DNA of 64,000 nt from Pomphorhynchus laevis. Its lineage: Eukaryota > Acanthocephala > Palaeacanthocephala > Echinorhynchida > Pomphorhynchidae. The notes below the pieces were generated by a model that saw only the letters and a program-made list of their open reading frames with translations, did no database searches and was not told the DNA's origin. Positions 44,481-56,200 of the stretch are shown piece after piece; the first letter of the stretch is position 1, and each line of letters begins with the position of its first letter. Where the stretch lies: NCBI GenBank assembly GCA_012934845.2, contig WNNJ02001762.1:1-64000 (forward strand), written 5' to 3'. The translations under genes and the position numbers were made by a program.

Positions 44481-44755
44481 TGATTTAAGAATTTTCTGAA
44501 ATTCTTAATAATCTTAAGAATTTTCGTTTGAATCGGCATTGCTCGAGATTGCGAATAGCAATTCTTTCCATATGCTTAGATAGGTGCTTGAATCGAGCAT
44601 ATTCTTCAGCCTACAAACTCTCGTCACTCCTAAACGTTATTATTATTATTATTATTATAATATTATAATAATATTTAAATAATATTATAATATTAATAAT
44701 ATTTATTATAATATAATATTATTATATTATATTATAATATAATAATATTTCGAGC
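44481..44755. repeat. Repeat scrap and ATT/TA-rich microsatellite
   Basis: 44592-44634 repeats 40166-40213. From 44637 to 44755 the DNA is almost pure ATT/TAATAT repeat, ending where a family R fragment begins, as at other family R junctions. Confidence 0.7.
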
Positions 44756-45210
44756 GCATATCTACATCTCGCGCTCATGATGCACGTTTGGATATCGCCT
44801 GCTGTGGTTTTTATGGAAGTCGTTCGGAGCGAACTTTATTTGATACTTGCGTTTTTAACGTTTTCGCTCCGTCCAACCTTTCGAAATCCGCTGGGGCTGC
44901 TTTTACATATCACGAAACACGTAAATTCGCTAAGTATCAAGAGAGAGTAACTGCCATAGAGAGGGCGAATTTCGCACCTATCGTGTTATCATGTTTCGGT
45001 GGATCAGTAAAATCATCTGCACAATTAATTCAGAGAATTGCACAGAAGATGGCAATAAAAAACAATCATTCCTACTCAGAAGAATTGACAAAATTACGGT
45101 CAAAGATTGGAATTCAGTTGGCTCGTTCAATTTCGATGTGTATTCGCGGTCCTCGTTCTGCTCGACATCGACCTGCAAACTCAATGAACTGAAATTTATA
45201 GTATAACTAT
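44756..45210 (+). mobile_element. Family R LINE fragment, endonuclease domain only (a)
   Basis: Begins abruptly at the first endonuclease motif (HDARLDIACCGFYGSRSERT) right after an ATT tract, then FDTCVFNVFAPSNL, RKFAKYQERV and FAPIVLSCFGG. C-terminal IRGPRSARHRPA precedes the stop at 45190. Severe 5' truncation. The protein part is uninterrupted. Confidence 0.8.
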
Positions 45211-45276
45211 ATTTGTTTGTTTTTTTTTTCAAAAAAAATTCAATTATTTAAAAAAAAAAAATTATTATTATTATTT

Positions 45277-45770
45277 CGACAAACAGACGAGGTTTGTCGA
45301 ATGGTGGACGCTCGGAGCGAGCTTTCTTCGACATTTGCGTTTTTAACGTGTTCGCTCCGTCAAATCTTACCAGGGAAACCACACCAAGCTTCGAGTATCA
45401 CGAACAACGGAAATGCTCGAAATACCAAGAACGGGTGGATATTATAGAACGCGCAAATTTCGCCCCTATTGTATATTCAAGTTTAGGAGGTGAGAGCAAA
45501 TCGGCATCTACAATGATAAAAAGATTATCCAGAAAACTGGCCGTCAAGAAGGAATCTATCTACGCACAAGAATTGACTCGGATACGGGAGAAGATAAGCC
45601 TGCAACATGCAAGATGCATTTCAATGTGCATTCGCGGTCCCAGATCAGCAAGAAACCGACCTGCGAACTATCACACTGTAGAGTGGTGATATAATTGTAA
45701 TATAATTGTATTGATGATATTATTATTGTAGAGATAATGTCGTTGGAAATAAATAAACATTTTGTTGTCG
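45277..45770 (+). mobile_element. Family R LINE fragment, endonuclease domain only (b)
   Basis: Second 5'-truncated copy in the same orientation, beginning near GRSERAFFDICVFNVFAPSN after an AAAATTATTATTATT tract. It ends with IRGPRSARNRPA, then a short 3' UTR with AATAAATAAA. Clearly the same subfamily as fragment (a). The GGCCC stem-loop is absent from both. Confidence 0.8.
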
Positions 45771-45774
45771 AAAA

Positions 45775-46690
45775 AAAAACAAACAGACGAGCAAAGCTCA
45801 CAGTTGCACTGTTAAAAAAAGAAAAGGAAAAGTAAAGAAAAAAAAAGACTCACAAACAAAAGTCACAAAAGTTTATGTTTGAATGCTGAAACCGATCTTG
45901 AGTTGACAATTTCTTCACTTAATCGGTTCCACTTACCTACGATTCGGTGTCCAAATTGTACAGTTTTAGAGCGTATAACTCGGCGATGGGCTAAAGTAAA
46001 ATTGTGTCCACGCAAAGCCCGACTTTTCCGAACAGTCATCAATTCTCTTAAGACGTGATTTCCCTTGTGTAAAGCTTCCCATGTTGAACACATATCTCGC
46101 CGAAACCGAAGGTCGCTTATAGAAACCATACCAAGTTTTTTTAGCCTTTCATTATAAGGTAAGGCTTTAACTGAATTTACGAGCTTTGTTGCCCGGCGCA
46201 GCACATTTTCAATTCTACTTTTCTCGTATACTGTTCTTGGGAACGAACATTGTGATGCATAGGTAAGATGACTGATCACAAATGCGTTGGCGAGTGCTCT
46301 AAATGAAACTGGACTCAACACACTAAAAGTTCTACGAATCATCCCAACCATTCGATTTGCTTTCGAGCAAGCCAACTCAGTATTCCAACTAGTCGAAAAA
46401 TCATTCGCAACTACTATTCCAAGGTCGCTAAGACGAGTTACTACTTTAATGTTCTGATCCTCAAGATGATAAGTTGGATACACACTATGACTGCGTGATT
46501 GTAAACGCATACATGCACACTTTGATATATTCAGTGACAGACCATTCATATAAGCCCAGTTGGAAATGCTGTCGATATCCGATTGAACTAGCACCGTGTC
46601 CGAATCTGACCGGATAGCCTGCCAAATTTTTAGGTCGTCTGCATATAAAAGAGAGTGTGAGTTCAAAATGGAAGGAAGGTCATTTAATAA
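45775..46690 (-). mobile_element. CR1-like LINE fragment, 5'-truncated
   Basis: The minus strand encodes LLYADDLKIWQAI, NISKCACMRLQSR, DLGIVVANDFSTSWNTE and RALRGHNFTLAH, related to the element at 9.9-10.9 kb. The 3' UTR carries GAGC-TTT-GCTC (45789-45799). The frame is open to near the 3' end. The 5' end is cut just upstream of YADD. Confidence 0.75.
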
Positions 46691-46722
46691 ATGGAAGGAA
46701 GGATCTTCCATTTATTAAATAA
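46682..46722. repeat. 16-bp perfect inverted repeat at a LINE/PLE junction
   Basis: ATTTAATAAATGGAAG and its exact reverse complement flank a short centre. It sits where the CR1-like LINE is truncated and PLE 5 begins, and may be a junction scar from insertion or repair. Confidence 0.6.
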
Positions 46723-46734
46723 ATATAGTAGAAA

Positions 46735-47350
46735 TAAGAAACATAGAAAGATCTATTGTTTATTTATCGAACGTTTCGACCGATTTTACGGTCTTCTTCG
46801 GCTATCTAAAACACAAACATACAAATCTTCAACATTAACAGCAGAAGTTAGCAAACAAAGGTAAGCAAAATATCAACGACTTATATTGTATTGTTTGTAT
46901 GACGCCATCTGTATATGTTTTGTTCAGTGATAGCATTGATCTCTATATCTGTTCCAAGTTTGCCAATCCAAAATGTTCCTTTTGCTTCCTACAACGATCG
47001 TACTCTAATCTTGTTATTATCTGATACTGTACTGCCTCGTGTACGTTACATTTCAGTGTGTGATTGATTAAACCATCAGCATTTATTTTTTTCTTCACAT
47101 GATATCGCCTTCTTGTCATCCGATATTTTAAGGCATGTTTAGTTTCACCTATATGTTGTACACCACACTCACAAGTCGCTAAATATACAACACCTTTTGA
47201 TTTACAGTTGTTCACTGTTTTTAGTTTGTAATGACGATTTGTCAATGTGCTCCTTATCTCATTACTCTCATTAATCGTTTTGCAGCATTTACACATCTTG
47301 TAATTGCACATTTTGCTACCACCCTTCTCTCGATCTCGATTCATACTTAA
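46735..47350 (-). mobile_element. Penelope-like element 5, GIY-YIG end
   Basis: The minus strand encodes a Cys-rich linker (CNYKMCKCCKTINESNE) and a well-preserved GIY-YIG domain (GVVYLATCECGVQHIGETKH, YRMTRRRYHVKK, then NHTLKC). A hammerhead-like motif follows at 46769-46806. The RT is missing. Confidence 0.8.
46769..46806 (-). ncRNA. Hammerhead-like motif of PLE 5
   Basis: On the minus strand CCGAAGA, A, stem II GACCG / CGGTC around TAAAAT, then GAAACGTTC. One core base differs from CTGANGA. Stem II is longer than in the other copies. Confidence 0.5.
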
Positions 47351-47354
47351 GTGG

Positions 47355-48045
47355 CTTTTAACGAGGTGTTATGCTATTGTGTTTGGTGAGCGAACTACTA
47401 TGCTGGGTGTTTCAAACAATGAATTATAGGTCGCATGCGACCTTATCATTCCATCAGACAAATTTCTCCTTCTAAAATATTTTTTATAAGACTGAGCTGG
47501 ATAAAGGGAAGCTATGCTTGCCCTATCCTTACCCAGTTGGAACCTATACCTAGTGCTCCAATATTCATTCGAAAGAGGTAGTCTGGCAGAAACAAAGAGA
47601 TTGAGGAGACGGAGCATATATGCTAAGGTCTTGAGTTTTGTTAGAGTGGGATTGTAAATGACCTTTGTAGGTAGTCGAAAGCACCGCGGTAGCTTGTCAA
47701 GAGAGGTTTAAATTAAATTCTTTTAGACTTTCATTACCAATTATGGGGAAGCGTTTGATATCTGCCTGAAAGAAAGCCACTCTAATAGGATCAAAGTGGA
47801 ATCTCCTTCGAAGAAGCGTATCCTCTTCTATCCGATAACGAATCAAGTCATGAGATGTGGACGGGTATTGTCGGGATGCTCCGTGCAGTGAGGTTTCAAC
47901 AATTACCTCTCATGGATCAGTAATAAGTCGAGGAGTGAATTTGTTGATGTGCAATGAAACTAGAGGACGGCGGTTTGTGGATAAGATTACCGTTTCTGGC
48001 TCTGCGGAGTGCTGCGTTAATCCAACGACCAGTTATGTCGTTGAA
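47355..48045 (-). mobile_element. Family C LINE fragment
   Basis: The minus strand carries the end of the APE region (NDITGRWINAALRRARNG near 48000) and the linker (LSNEYWSTRYRFQLGKDRAS at 47530). It keeps the segment missing at the L2 insertion site of 25.8 kb and serves as a comparison for that deletion. Frames are broken. Confidence 0.7.
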
Positions 48046-48200
48046 ATAAGTGTAAAAAATAATAATTATTAAATAATTATTAATTATTATTTTAATTTTT
48101 AATCATTTTATTTTATTAATAATTATTATTTTATAATAATTATTAAAAAAAGTGTAAGGACTACGTCCTTACACCTGCGTCCAGAGAACAGGACGTTTAA
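48046..48200. repeat. AT-rich tract and short hairpin
   Basis: 48050-48150 is almost pure A/T with AATAATTATT words. 48152-48174 is a perfect 10-bp hairpin (GTGTAAGGAC-TAC-GTCCTTACAC). Confidence 0.6.
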
Positions 48201-49250
48201 ATACTAAACCCATAATCTTTTCTTCCATTTCAAATATATATTATTACAGGAACGAAGAAGCAGAGAATATCCTTTATTTGATAAAAATTCTATATTTCGA
48301 TAGCTCCTGCTATCAACATCAGGATTACAAAAAAAGTTTCACAATTTGTTTCCCTCGTGTTTCCAACATTTATACAAAAATACAAGCATTGATGTGCCCC
48401 GCATTTCTACTTAAAAGAAACAGAAAATACCGAGAAACAAAACAATCATACATTAAAATTTTACACACATTTTAAAAACAAACAAAAAGAAAGAAAAAAA
48501 AACAGAATCATAAAACAAAATAAAATTAAAATCATAACATAAGTGACAAAAAATACGAATTTAATAATTAAAATAATGTAAAACTAGAGTAATAAATTAT
48601 AATTTAATCTAAACCAGAACAAAATAATAATACAATTAGAAAAAACAAACGAATTGAAAAATTAAAATAATGTAATATTTGAATAAGTAATTATAATTTA
48701 ATTTAAGGTTATAATCGGATTTATTATTAAGTATTAAATTAGGTTCTATTTTAATAAAATACGCTTCTTGAATAATGCGAGATAACAAGTTACTTTCAAA
48801 TGATAAAATAGATGTATTTTCAAAATCAACGGAATGATTCAAACTCAGAAAATGCTGAGCAACAGCACTAGAAATGGTCCCTTTACGTACATTATAATTA
48901 TGTGTTTTAATACGCTTAACCAAATCTTGACCCAGTTTGACCAACATATACCTGTTCGCATTCTTTACAAGGTATTTTATAAACAATGACATCTTTGCTA
49001 AAATCTGGTTTACGCTTAAAAATGTTGTGAAGTTTAGGTAATTTTCTGTTAAAAATGTGCACTTTGTTAATACAACTTTTTTTATGTTTTTGTTAATAAA
49101 CTTTAAAAAAACGAATTCCACTTGTTACTAACAAAAGGTATTTTCCTATATAATGTAATCTTTTTTCAGGACTAAAAACTTTATTTTTATGCGCTAAAGA
49201 TTCAAATTTAGCTTTCTTAATATTTTAATAAAAATAATCTTGTATATCCC
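48201..49250 (-). mobile_element. Penelope-like element 6, GIY-YIG end, degenerate
   Basis: The minus strand reads YKIPCKECEQVYVGQTG near 48990 and, in another frame, DLVKRIKTHNYNVRKGTISS and EAYFIKIEPNLILNNKSDYN (48700-48940): a GIY-YIG domain with one frame change. A hammerhead-like motif lies at 48291-48324. The remainder is very AT-rich. Confidence 0.65.
48291..48324 (-). ncRNA. Hammerhead-like motif of PLE 6
   Basis: On the minus strand CTGATGTT, stem II GATAGC / GCTATC around AGGA, then GAAAT. The core CTGATG and GAAA are kept; A9 is replaced by T. Stem II is six perfect pairs. Confidence 0.55.
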
Positions 49251-50139
49251 CTGATCCTCATTACTTTAAATGCTAAAATTTGTTAGTTATAATGCAAATT
49301 TGCATATAACCAGTTTTGAACAGCAATTCTTGTAATGTCTTTTTTCCTGATGATAGTAGTTTCCATCAAAAATTGTACCTTAAATAAATAATCTCTTTTC
49401 ACTATCATAATTGTAAATATCCTTAAATGAGTGAACAATCAATTTATAATTCAATATTTTATGTATTCCACTCCCACATTAGTTAGCCGTTTTCATTAGT
49501 TTCCGTAAAGCATCAATTCTTAGTTTATTACAAATGCTGAGATACAATTATCACAAGTCCAAAGATGTCATGATTGTGTGTAACGGTTAATTATTTTTTC
49601 TAATTTATCGACTTACTTAACAAATCATCTATACTATATATGCACGTGCTTACAATGCTCAATTGTTCTTTTAATTAATGATGTAAAACTTTTGATAAAA
49701 AATACGTCGTCTCACAATTTGATCCTATTGATCGGCCCAAACACACAACAATCGATTTATGCACCATCGGCAACATAAAATTTACAAAGAACTGGATTTT
49801 AGACCATGATATTTATCATTATGGTTAAATACATTTGAGATATCAATGGCAAATTCTCGGTATTCTGCTTGAAAGTGTCTTCTCATAATTAAACATACGT
49901 AGGAATTTTAATTGTAAAATAGTACATCTATCATGCAGTCTATTTCGTAATGCTTTTAGCTAGATAGACTACTTTTTGGCAGTACTGAAGAAACTCTACA
50001 TGTGCTCGTTGTCTAGTTTGTCTTTGATACTGGAAGTTAGTAGATGTCGAAAGTATAATAATTCATGATTATTTAACATGAAAAAATTAATGAATTAATT
50101 CAGAATAAATAAAAGATTAAATAAAATAATAATCAATAA
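49251..50139. other. AT-rich non-coding DNA
   Basis: No ORF or repeat recognised; possibly old PLE sequence eroded beyond recognition. Confidence 0.45.
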
Positions 50140-50316
50140 TAATTAATGAAGAGTGGTCCCGCTTCATCATCGGGTGCCCCAACGTCTTTCGACAACGCGA
50201 TCTTGTGGCTTTGACGTGTGCTTACAGAGAAGTCAATAGAGAGTGCATGCTCGAGGTTTGAACCCCGTACATAGAGTTTGCAATGCACACGTCTCCACCA
50301 TTTGGCCACGCGGGGC
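50140..50316 (-). mobile_element. tRNA-derived SINE
   Basis: On the minus strand it starts GCCCCGCGTGGCCAAATGG, fitting a tRNA acceptor strand and A box, then an ATTGCAA anticodon-like loop. The B box CGGGGTTCAAACC has a 5-bp T-arm stem (CGGGG / CCTCG). About 100 bp of unrelated body follows. The acceptor 3' strand and CCA region are absent, so it is a SINE, not a working tRNA gene. AAT repeats flank both ends. Confidence 0.6.
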
Positions 50317-50345
50317 AATAATAATTAATAATAATAATGCAGCGT
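50317..50345. repeat. AAT microsatellite
   Basis: AATAATAATTAATAATAATAATG between the SINE and the next LINE fragment. Confidence 0.8.
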
Positions 50346-51613
50346 TTTTATTTTCCCGTTAACGCCTGTCGGCTTCGGGTAACACAAAAGCCCTTAAACA
50401 GAAACAGTAGCATAGTAACAGAAACAGTAGCATAGTAATCAACATAATCAAACAAAATAAATAAAGTGAGGTAGCCACATTGCGTATAAAAACTGTAATG
50501 TTAGTACATGAAATGCATAAGCTAATCACAAGTACAACTGACCCTTGTCAATAAGTTTTAATGGCAAAGAGGATAAGTATGGACACTTAAAAACATGTAG
50601 CAGAGAAGAGCAAGATAATGAGCAAAATCGACAATAACAGCTGGAAGTGCGAGAGTGGAAAGGAAGCCGAATAATGCAAAATTTTGAATGATAGCCATCT
50701 AATGATAGACGCCAGATAAGCGGACGTTTGTGATAGTTTGGGTTCCTCCAAGTTGATTGTGTGTAAACAGGGGAACATAATATATCAGGATCTAATCTAC
50801 TGACTTTGGAATCAAAGAGATATCGGTTTTCTAAATAAGCATCTGTCGAGTCAAGATGTAAATCATTTAATATTTTTACTGACAAGGGTGTTGATCTACT
50901 AAGGACGGCCACAGCCGTAGAGGAAGCTTTGGGCGAGACCCCTACCACTCGCTTTAGGAATCGCCAGAAACATTTGTCAATTATCTGAAAATCCGTTGGT
51001 AACAAATCGGTCCAGAAACATTTAATTCCATAACTCAAAATAGGTAGCAGCATTATGTTAAAGTAACTAACCGCACCCTCAAACGAAAGTAATCCAAGTT
51101 TAGAAGCAGCATTCGTAGATTTCAATACTTTTGCAGATTGTTTCAATAGATGCGCTTTGAATGACCATCGCGAGCTAAGCAAAAATCCAAGATACTTATA
51201 TGTTGGCACGAACTCTAAAATATTGTCCTTGATATACAGCACGTCATCACGACGACAAGGTCCACCTTTTCTGAATTTAATAATTTTGGATTTTTCTGTA
51301 TTAATAATGATTCCATTAGTTTCGCAATAATTTAACAGAGCTGAAATCGCCAATTGAGCGTTATCCTTATTTAATGTTATCAAGGCTAAATCATCCGCAT
51401 ACAATATAGTTGTAACATCTGATACTGATGAACGAATAAAATTTGGAAGGTCCAACAAAAAAAAGAGAATAATAACGGGCTAAGCGGATCTCCCTGTTGT
51501 ACTCCACGACTGGTGGTAAATACTTCGGAGTAATTCATGCCGTCAAAAATTCGTAATGAACTAGGCGCTAGGATCCTTTCGAGAAGTAATAGAAAATCAC
51601 CATGAACATTCAC
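50346..51613 (-). mobile_element. Unassigned LINE fragment (RT C-terminal half)
   Basis: The minus strand encodes RGVQQGDPLSPLLFS (51500), ILYADDLALITLNKD (51400), NTEKSKIIKFRKGGPCRRDD, YKYLGFLLSSRWSFK and a terminal Cys/His motif CRFCSLSCSSLLHVFKC (50590-50640). The RGVQQGDPLSP motif differs from the CR1, L2, C and R families here. One frame change lies near 51450. The 5' end is truncated at an AAT tract. A 20-bp unit is duplicated near 50398-50438. The clade is undetermined. Confidence 0.7.
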
Positions 51614-51629
51614 TTCTTTATATTATTAT

Positions 51630-53260
51630 TAATAATTTTTTTTAAATACACAATTTTTTTTCACAAAGATTACATCACAAGAAAAAACAAATGATCAATA
51701 GTCTCGATACAGAAAGGTTTTCGTAATGTTATGCATTCTCGGTCTGTCGTGATGCACGCAGACATGCAGAAGCCATTTTCCCGGAAATGACACTGAATTT
51801 TGTTCGTAACCAACTTATTGATGATGGATAGTCCGTGCCACGTTTTTGTCCTAGTTTCTTCGCGATTTTTTGTATACACGTATTTGCCACGGGTCCTGTT
51901 GCGCCTGATGTAGCCCATATGATTGGACAAAAACCTCCATTTTCTATTTCTATGACTCTTTCATCGTATTTTGCCCGCTTTCTCTCCTCGTGAAACCGAA
52001 ACGTTTGCTCTGTTGATTTATGAAGGTAGGCAGGAGCATGATTGTTAAAGACACAGACATCAAAGAATGTCCTCTCGAGCCGTCCCCCGAATAAACCGTT
52101 GCAAACAATGTCTAAGCGTGCTTCCCGTTCTCTGGTCGTTGTAATTCTTTGAAAGCTAGTGTTGTTATTTACCGGTGTGAGAATTGGTTCAGTGTGAACA
52201 TTGACGCAAACTTCCTTCAACACATTCGCTAGACAATCGCGTAGTTCATTGTGTCGAATAAAGTTCATTGATCCTCTCTTGCATGATAATGCATGCGTCG
52301 TAGTATTTATCTCTTTGCAAATACAAAATTTCGGGAGATTTGTCGGCGTTAGTCCGTAACGAACTGAAAGTGCATCTCGAAATTCGCATGTTGACATGTG
52401 AAATCCCTGAGACGCAAGTGGCCTGCAGGTTAGTCAGTTCGAAGCTCCTTTTTGTGAAGCGAATTGAATTGCTTGCTGTAATTCCTGAGACATGTCCCTT
52501 TCGAAGTTTATGCGCATATCATCGTAAGATTTGTCTCGAATATCTCGTATTTCCCTTACTTTGTCCACCATTAATGATCTCAAGTTTTGCATCGTGTTAA
52601 AATCGTTGAGACTACTTGACAGTAGTCTTGAAGACATATATTGATGTTTAGCCTCTTGGATTAGATCTATTATGCCTAGACCACCTTTTCTTGCTGGCAG
52701 CGAACACACGTCTTTTATGATATTCTCCAGATCTCTATCAAACAAAGCGCTGAGCAATTTTGTTTTTATTGTTGTTCCAAGAGGCTCTAGCCATTTGCAT
52801 TCACACTGAACATTGCGAAATAAATGAATCCATTTCATTTGTGTGCTTATACAGTATGCTGCCTTAACAGATTGTGCATCCACCTCGGCTAAGGATGCCA
52901 TAGAATCGACCAGTTGTGCCCATTCGCTTATTTTTTTGTGCACAGAAATTCTCTACAAATTTCTTTGTTCCGATTGGCGAGCCAAGTATGACTATCCCAT
53001 CGTTATTAATCGACATGTTTTCACCTGCAAAAATTGAGTTTGCATGTGAATTAAATTCAGTGTAGATTAATAGTTTGGACTTTCGCGGGTTGACAATATA
53101 TTCATAGTCAGGACCTACTTTGTGTAGCAATTTCCAAACAGTCTGGATGTCACTTAAAGTACCAACAAAAGTCGAGTCATCGGCGTACCAATATTGTCTG
53201 ATACCTGGTACTTGATCCTCAATACGGGCGATAAGCAGAAGTGATAAGACCGCAAATTAT
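51630..53260 (-). mobile_element. Family R LINE, 5'-truncated copy
   Basis: The minus strand begins at the RT catalytic motif (YWYADDSTFVGTL near 53195) after an AAT tract. It continues through ILGSPIG, the thumb region and CICKEINTTTHALSCKRG with RHNELRD (52260-52330). The endonuclease follows: EARLDIVCNGLFGGRLERT, FDVCVFNNHAP and RKRAKYDERV, ending near 51729. Two or three frame changes break it. The 3' UTR is short and ends in an AAAAAATTATTAATAATAT-type tail without the GGCCC stem-loop. Confidence 0.8.
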
Positions 53261-53261
53261 T

Positions 53262-56200
53262 ATTATTATTAATAATTTTTTTTGACGAATTTATTCGACA
53301 AAAACACTGCAAAATCATAACAAAAGTAACAATGAAAAAAATTTATCTGAGACACCATGAGCTAGCCCGCACGAGAGCTATTCCAATGGAACGTCTGAAT
53401 CGGCTAATCACGTCACTGTAACGGCACTCTCTTCTCACCGCTACGTCTTTTGCTAAGCGTTTTACCAACTGTTCTGCCTCATCCCCTAATCCACCTTGTA
53501 TTGACAAAATAACTGGTATAAAAGCTGCTCTTTCGATCTTGGATATCCGTTCGGAGTACTTAGCCTTTTTTCGATTCTCGTTATAACTGAACGCTGATCG
53601 TGGAGTCATTGTGGCATAGGAACGAGCATGTGTATTGAATACAGAAATGTCCAGGTAGGACCGCTCAGACGGGACGCCAAACAACCCCGAACACAAGACG
53701 TCAAGACGTGCATTGCGATCTAGTGTAGTGGAAGAAGAATCGAATTGAATAGTTGGATCAACGGGAGAAAGCAGTGGCTCAGTTGTAGTTGATGAACACA
53801 CCTCTGAAGTTAATTTGGCGAAAATGTCTCTGATCACATTGTGCCTTACTATTGATTTCCCTCCGCATTTGCAAGATAATGAATGAACAACACTAAGAAC
53901 TTCCCCACATACACATTTGCCTGAAGTATTTAAAATTTGCCACCCATATCTGACAGAGAGACCATCGGAAAATTCTTGATTGCTTAAGCAAAACTTAGGA
54001 TCATCACTAGGGCGAGCAGATAGCCACGTTGACGCGCCCTTTCGAGCGGCATGCTTTAAAATTACCTGTTCGCAGTCGTCCACTGTATTTAACAGTGACG
54101 AAAATTTTTCGGCAGCCCGGAGATTCTTTAGTTTTCTAATTTCAACTATTGACTGTTTCTGGATGGTATCAATGTCGCCTCCGAGACCTAACTCAAATAA
54201 GGGCTTACATAGCAAAGAAGAATATTCCCATTCAGATTTGGTATTCTCATATGGATTTGATATCCCCAAACCTCCCATTGAGAAAGGCAGACTTGCTACA
54301 TCGCGCCAACACTTCTGTAAATTAAAACCAGTTATTTTGGGGATTATTTTATTCTGTATGAAATCTTCGAGTGAAGAAAACCATTCACATTCACACTTAC
54401 ATGTTCTTTGTACATGAGTCCACTTATTTTGCACTGCTGCTGAAAATGCTAAGAACGCTAACTGCCGTGAATCGCTAGAGACTTCACATAACCTATCGAG
54501 CAATTTTAACCAGCGAGTTACTTGTGTTATTACCTAATCTTTTTCGAACGAACCAAAACCTATGGGAACTCCTAAAAGTTCTACACCATTAGATACGACA
54601 TGAACCCCTAAGCTGGCAAGTGAATCACATTCAAGGATAATGTTGGCGTTAACCAGAGCTGTACACTTGTTGACATTAACATGAAATCCGTATTCCGGTC
54701 CTATAGATTGCAACGATTTAAAAAAATCATAAACATTCCCCGGTGAACCAACACATGATACATCGTCTGCATACCAACGCTGTTTTATTTGAGGATGCAA
54801 AGCGCCTAATCTATGTATTAATGGTATCGTTGCTGCCGCAAATGCTACCATTGCCAAAGGGTCGCCTTGCGTGAAACCTTCCTTTGATAACAGATAATCA
54901 TCGTCAATGGCTAAGATTGGATCTAAACTATACGTATTCTGCAGGAATCGAGCTAAAGCAGGGCATATCTTTTCTATATTGAGGAGAGCTAATTTCCTAT
55001 TAATTCTATTAAAAGCATTATGTGCATCAATTAAAAGTAAACATGACGAGGTCGAATTAGCAAAGGTTTCACGCATATCTCGCACAACGAATTCGACACC
55101 TCCCTTTTGACCTGCACAAAGTTGTGAATTACCCGCAATTGACTTAATGAAAGGAGAAATGACATTTAAAATCGTTTTAGCCATTATGCGCCTATATGCC
55201 TCACCTATTCCGATCGGTCGAACACCAGGATTTTTATCAAGGGCAATGAGCCGACTAGCGATTAACGCTTCTGTTGAATGTTTTGGAACTCTATTACTAG
55301 CAATTCGCCTTGTCAGGTCTGCCAACGTAGAGGCCAACTGTAATGAATCCCTATCAAATGAGGTAAGCATTTGCCGCCATGATAAAGCATTAACACCCGA
55401 AGGACCCGCAGCGCCTGTAGTGCGCTTAGCACTAAGTTGAATTGCAGCTGCATCTATCGTATCGAAAAAGGAGGGATGAAAGTTATCACATTCCATGTTG
55501 GTCTCCGATAATAAGGCATCCTCACTAATTTCAGCTGCCTGTGGATGCTTCGCTTCAAGTATAGACTTAACCGATTCGTTGCCGATATAATCATTTGGAC
55601 TCAAAGTTTTATTGACAGAACCGTTTTCCAGGATTCTTACTGCAGAAGTAAGATTACCTGACATTAATGATTTCACGAACAGCGACTTCCAATTGCGCTT
55701 AGAATCGTATCGTGACTGGGATACCTTTAAACGTGATTAAATACATTTACCCTCCCTTACTAATTCATCAAAATTTTGGCTTTGCCAAAGAGACAGGCGA
55801 CGCGACATCAATTGACGTACATATTTGATTTTCGAAGAACCTACTTTTTGTAAAACGCACTGACAAATAATTATCACCTTAATAAGCGACGAGCCTTCGA
55901 CGTCATCTTCGCGACAAGCAGTTTCAAACAATTTGTTTAGTTCATTTAAAAACATTCGGCTTTCGTTACACCTCGGTAAGTAAAAGAGATTAGGACGCCA
56001 AGTGATTACCTCTTTGAATGATTGATGGATAAGAGTGTTTGGGAATCTATTCGAGGCAGCATCGAGGGTGTGAACCGCGTTATCCGCTATATTCATGCTT
56101 GCAAAGTGAGATACGAGTTGGTTTTCGCAATTTGCTGCAGAACAGTTAGTGCACGGCTTATTTGATTTTACACATTTGCATTGACGACATCGTGCTGAAT

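Noticed and set aside
48170-48200. A sixth hammerhead motif (CTGCGTCCAGAGAACAGGACGTTTAAA)
   Set aside because: GTCC/GGAC stem and flanks resemble the motif at 23391, but both CTGANGA and GAAAC core segments are missing, so I do not call it.
50133-50318. A functional tRNA gene
   Set aside because: A and B boxes are present but the acceptor 3' strand does not follow, the anticodon stem does not pair well, and a 100-bp body continues. Better read as a SINE.
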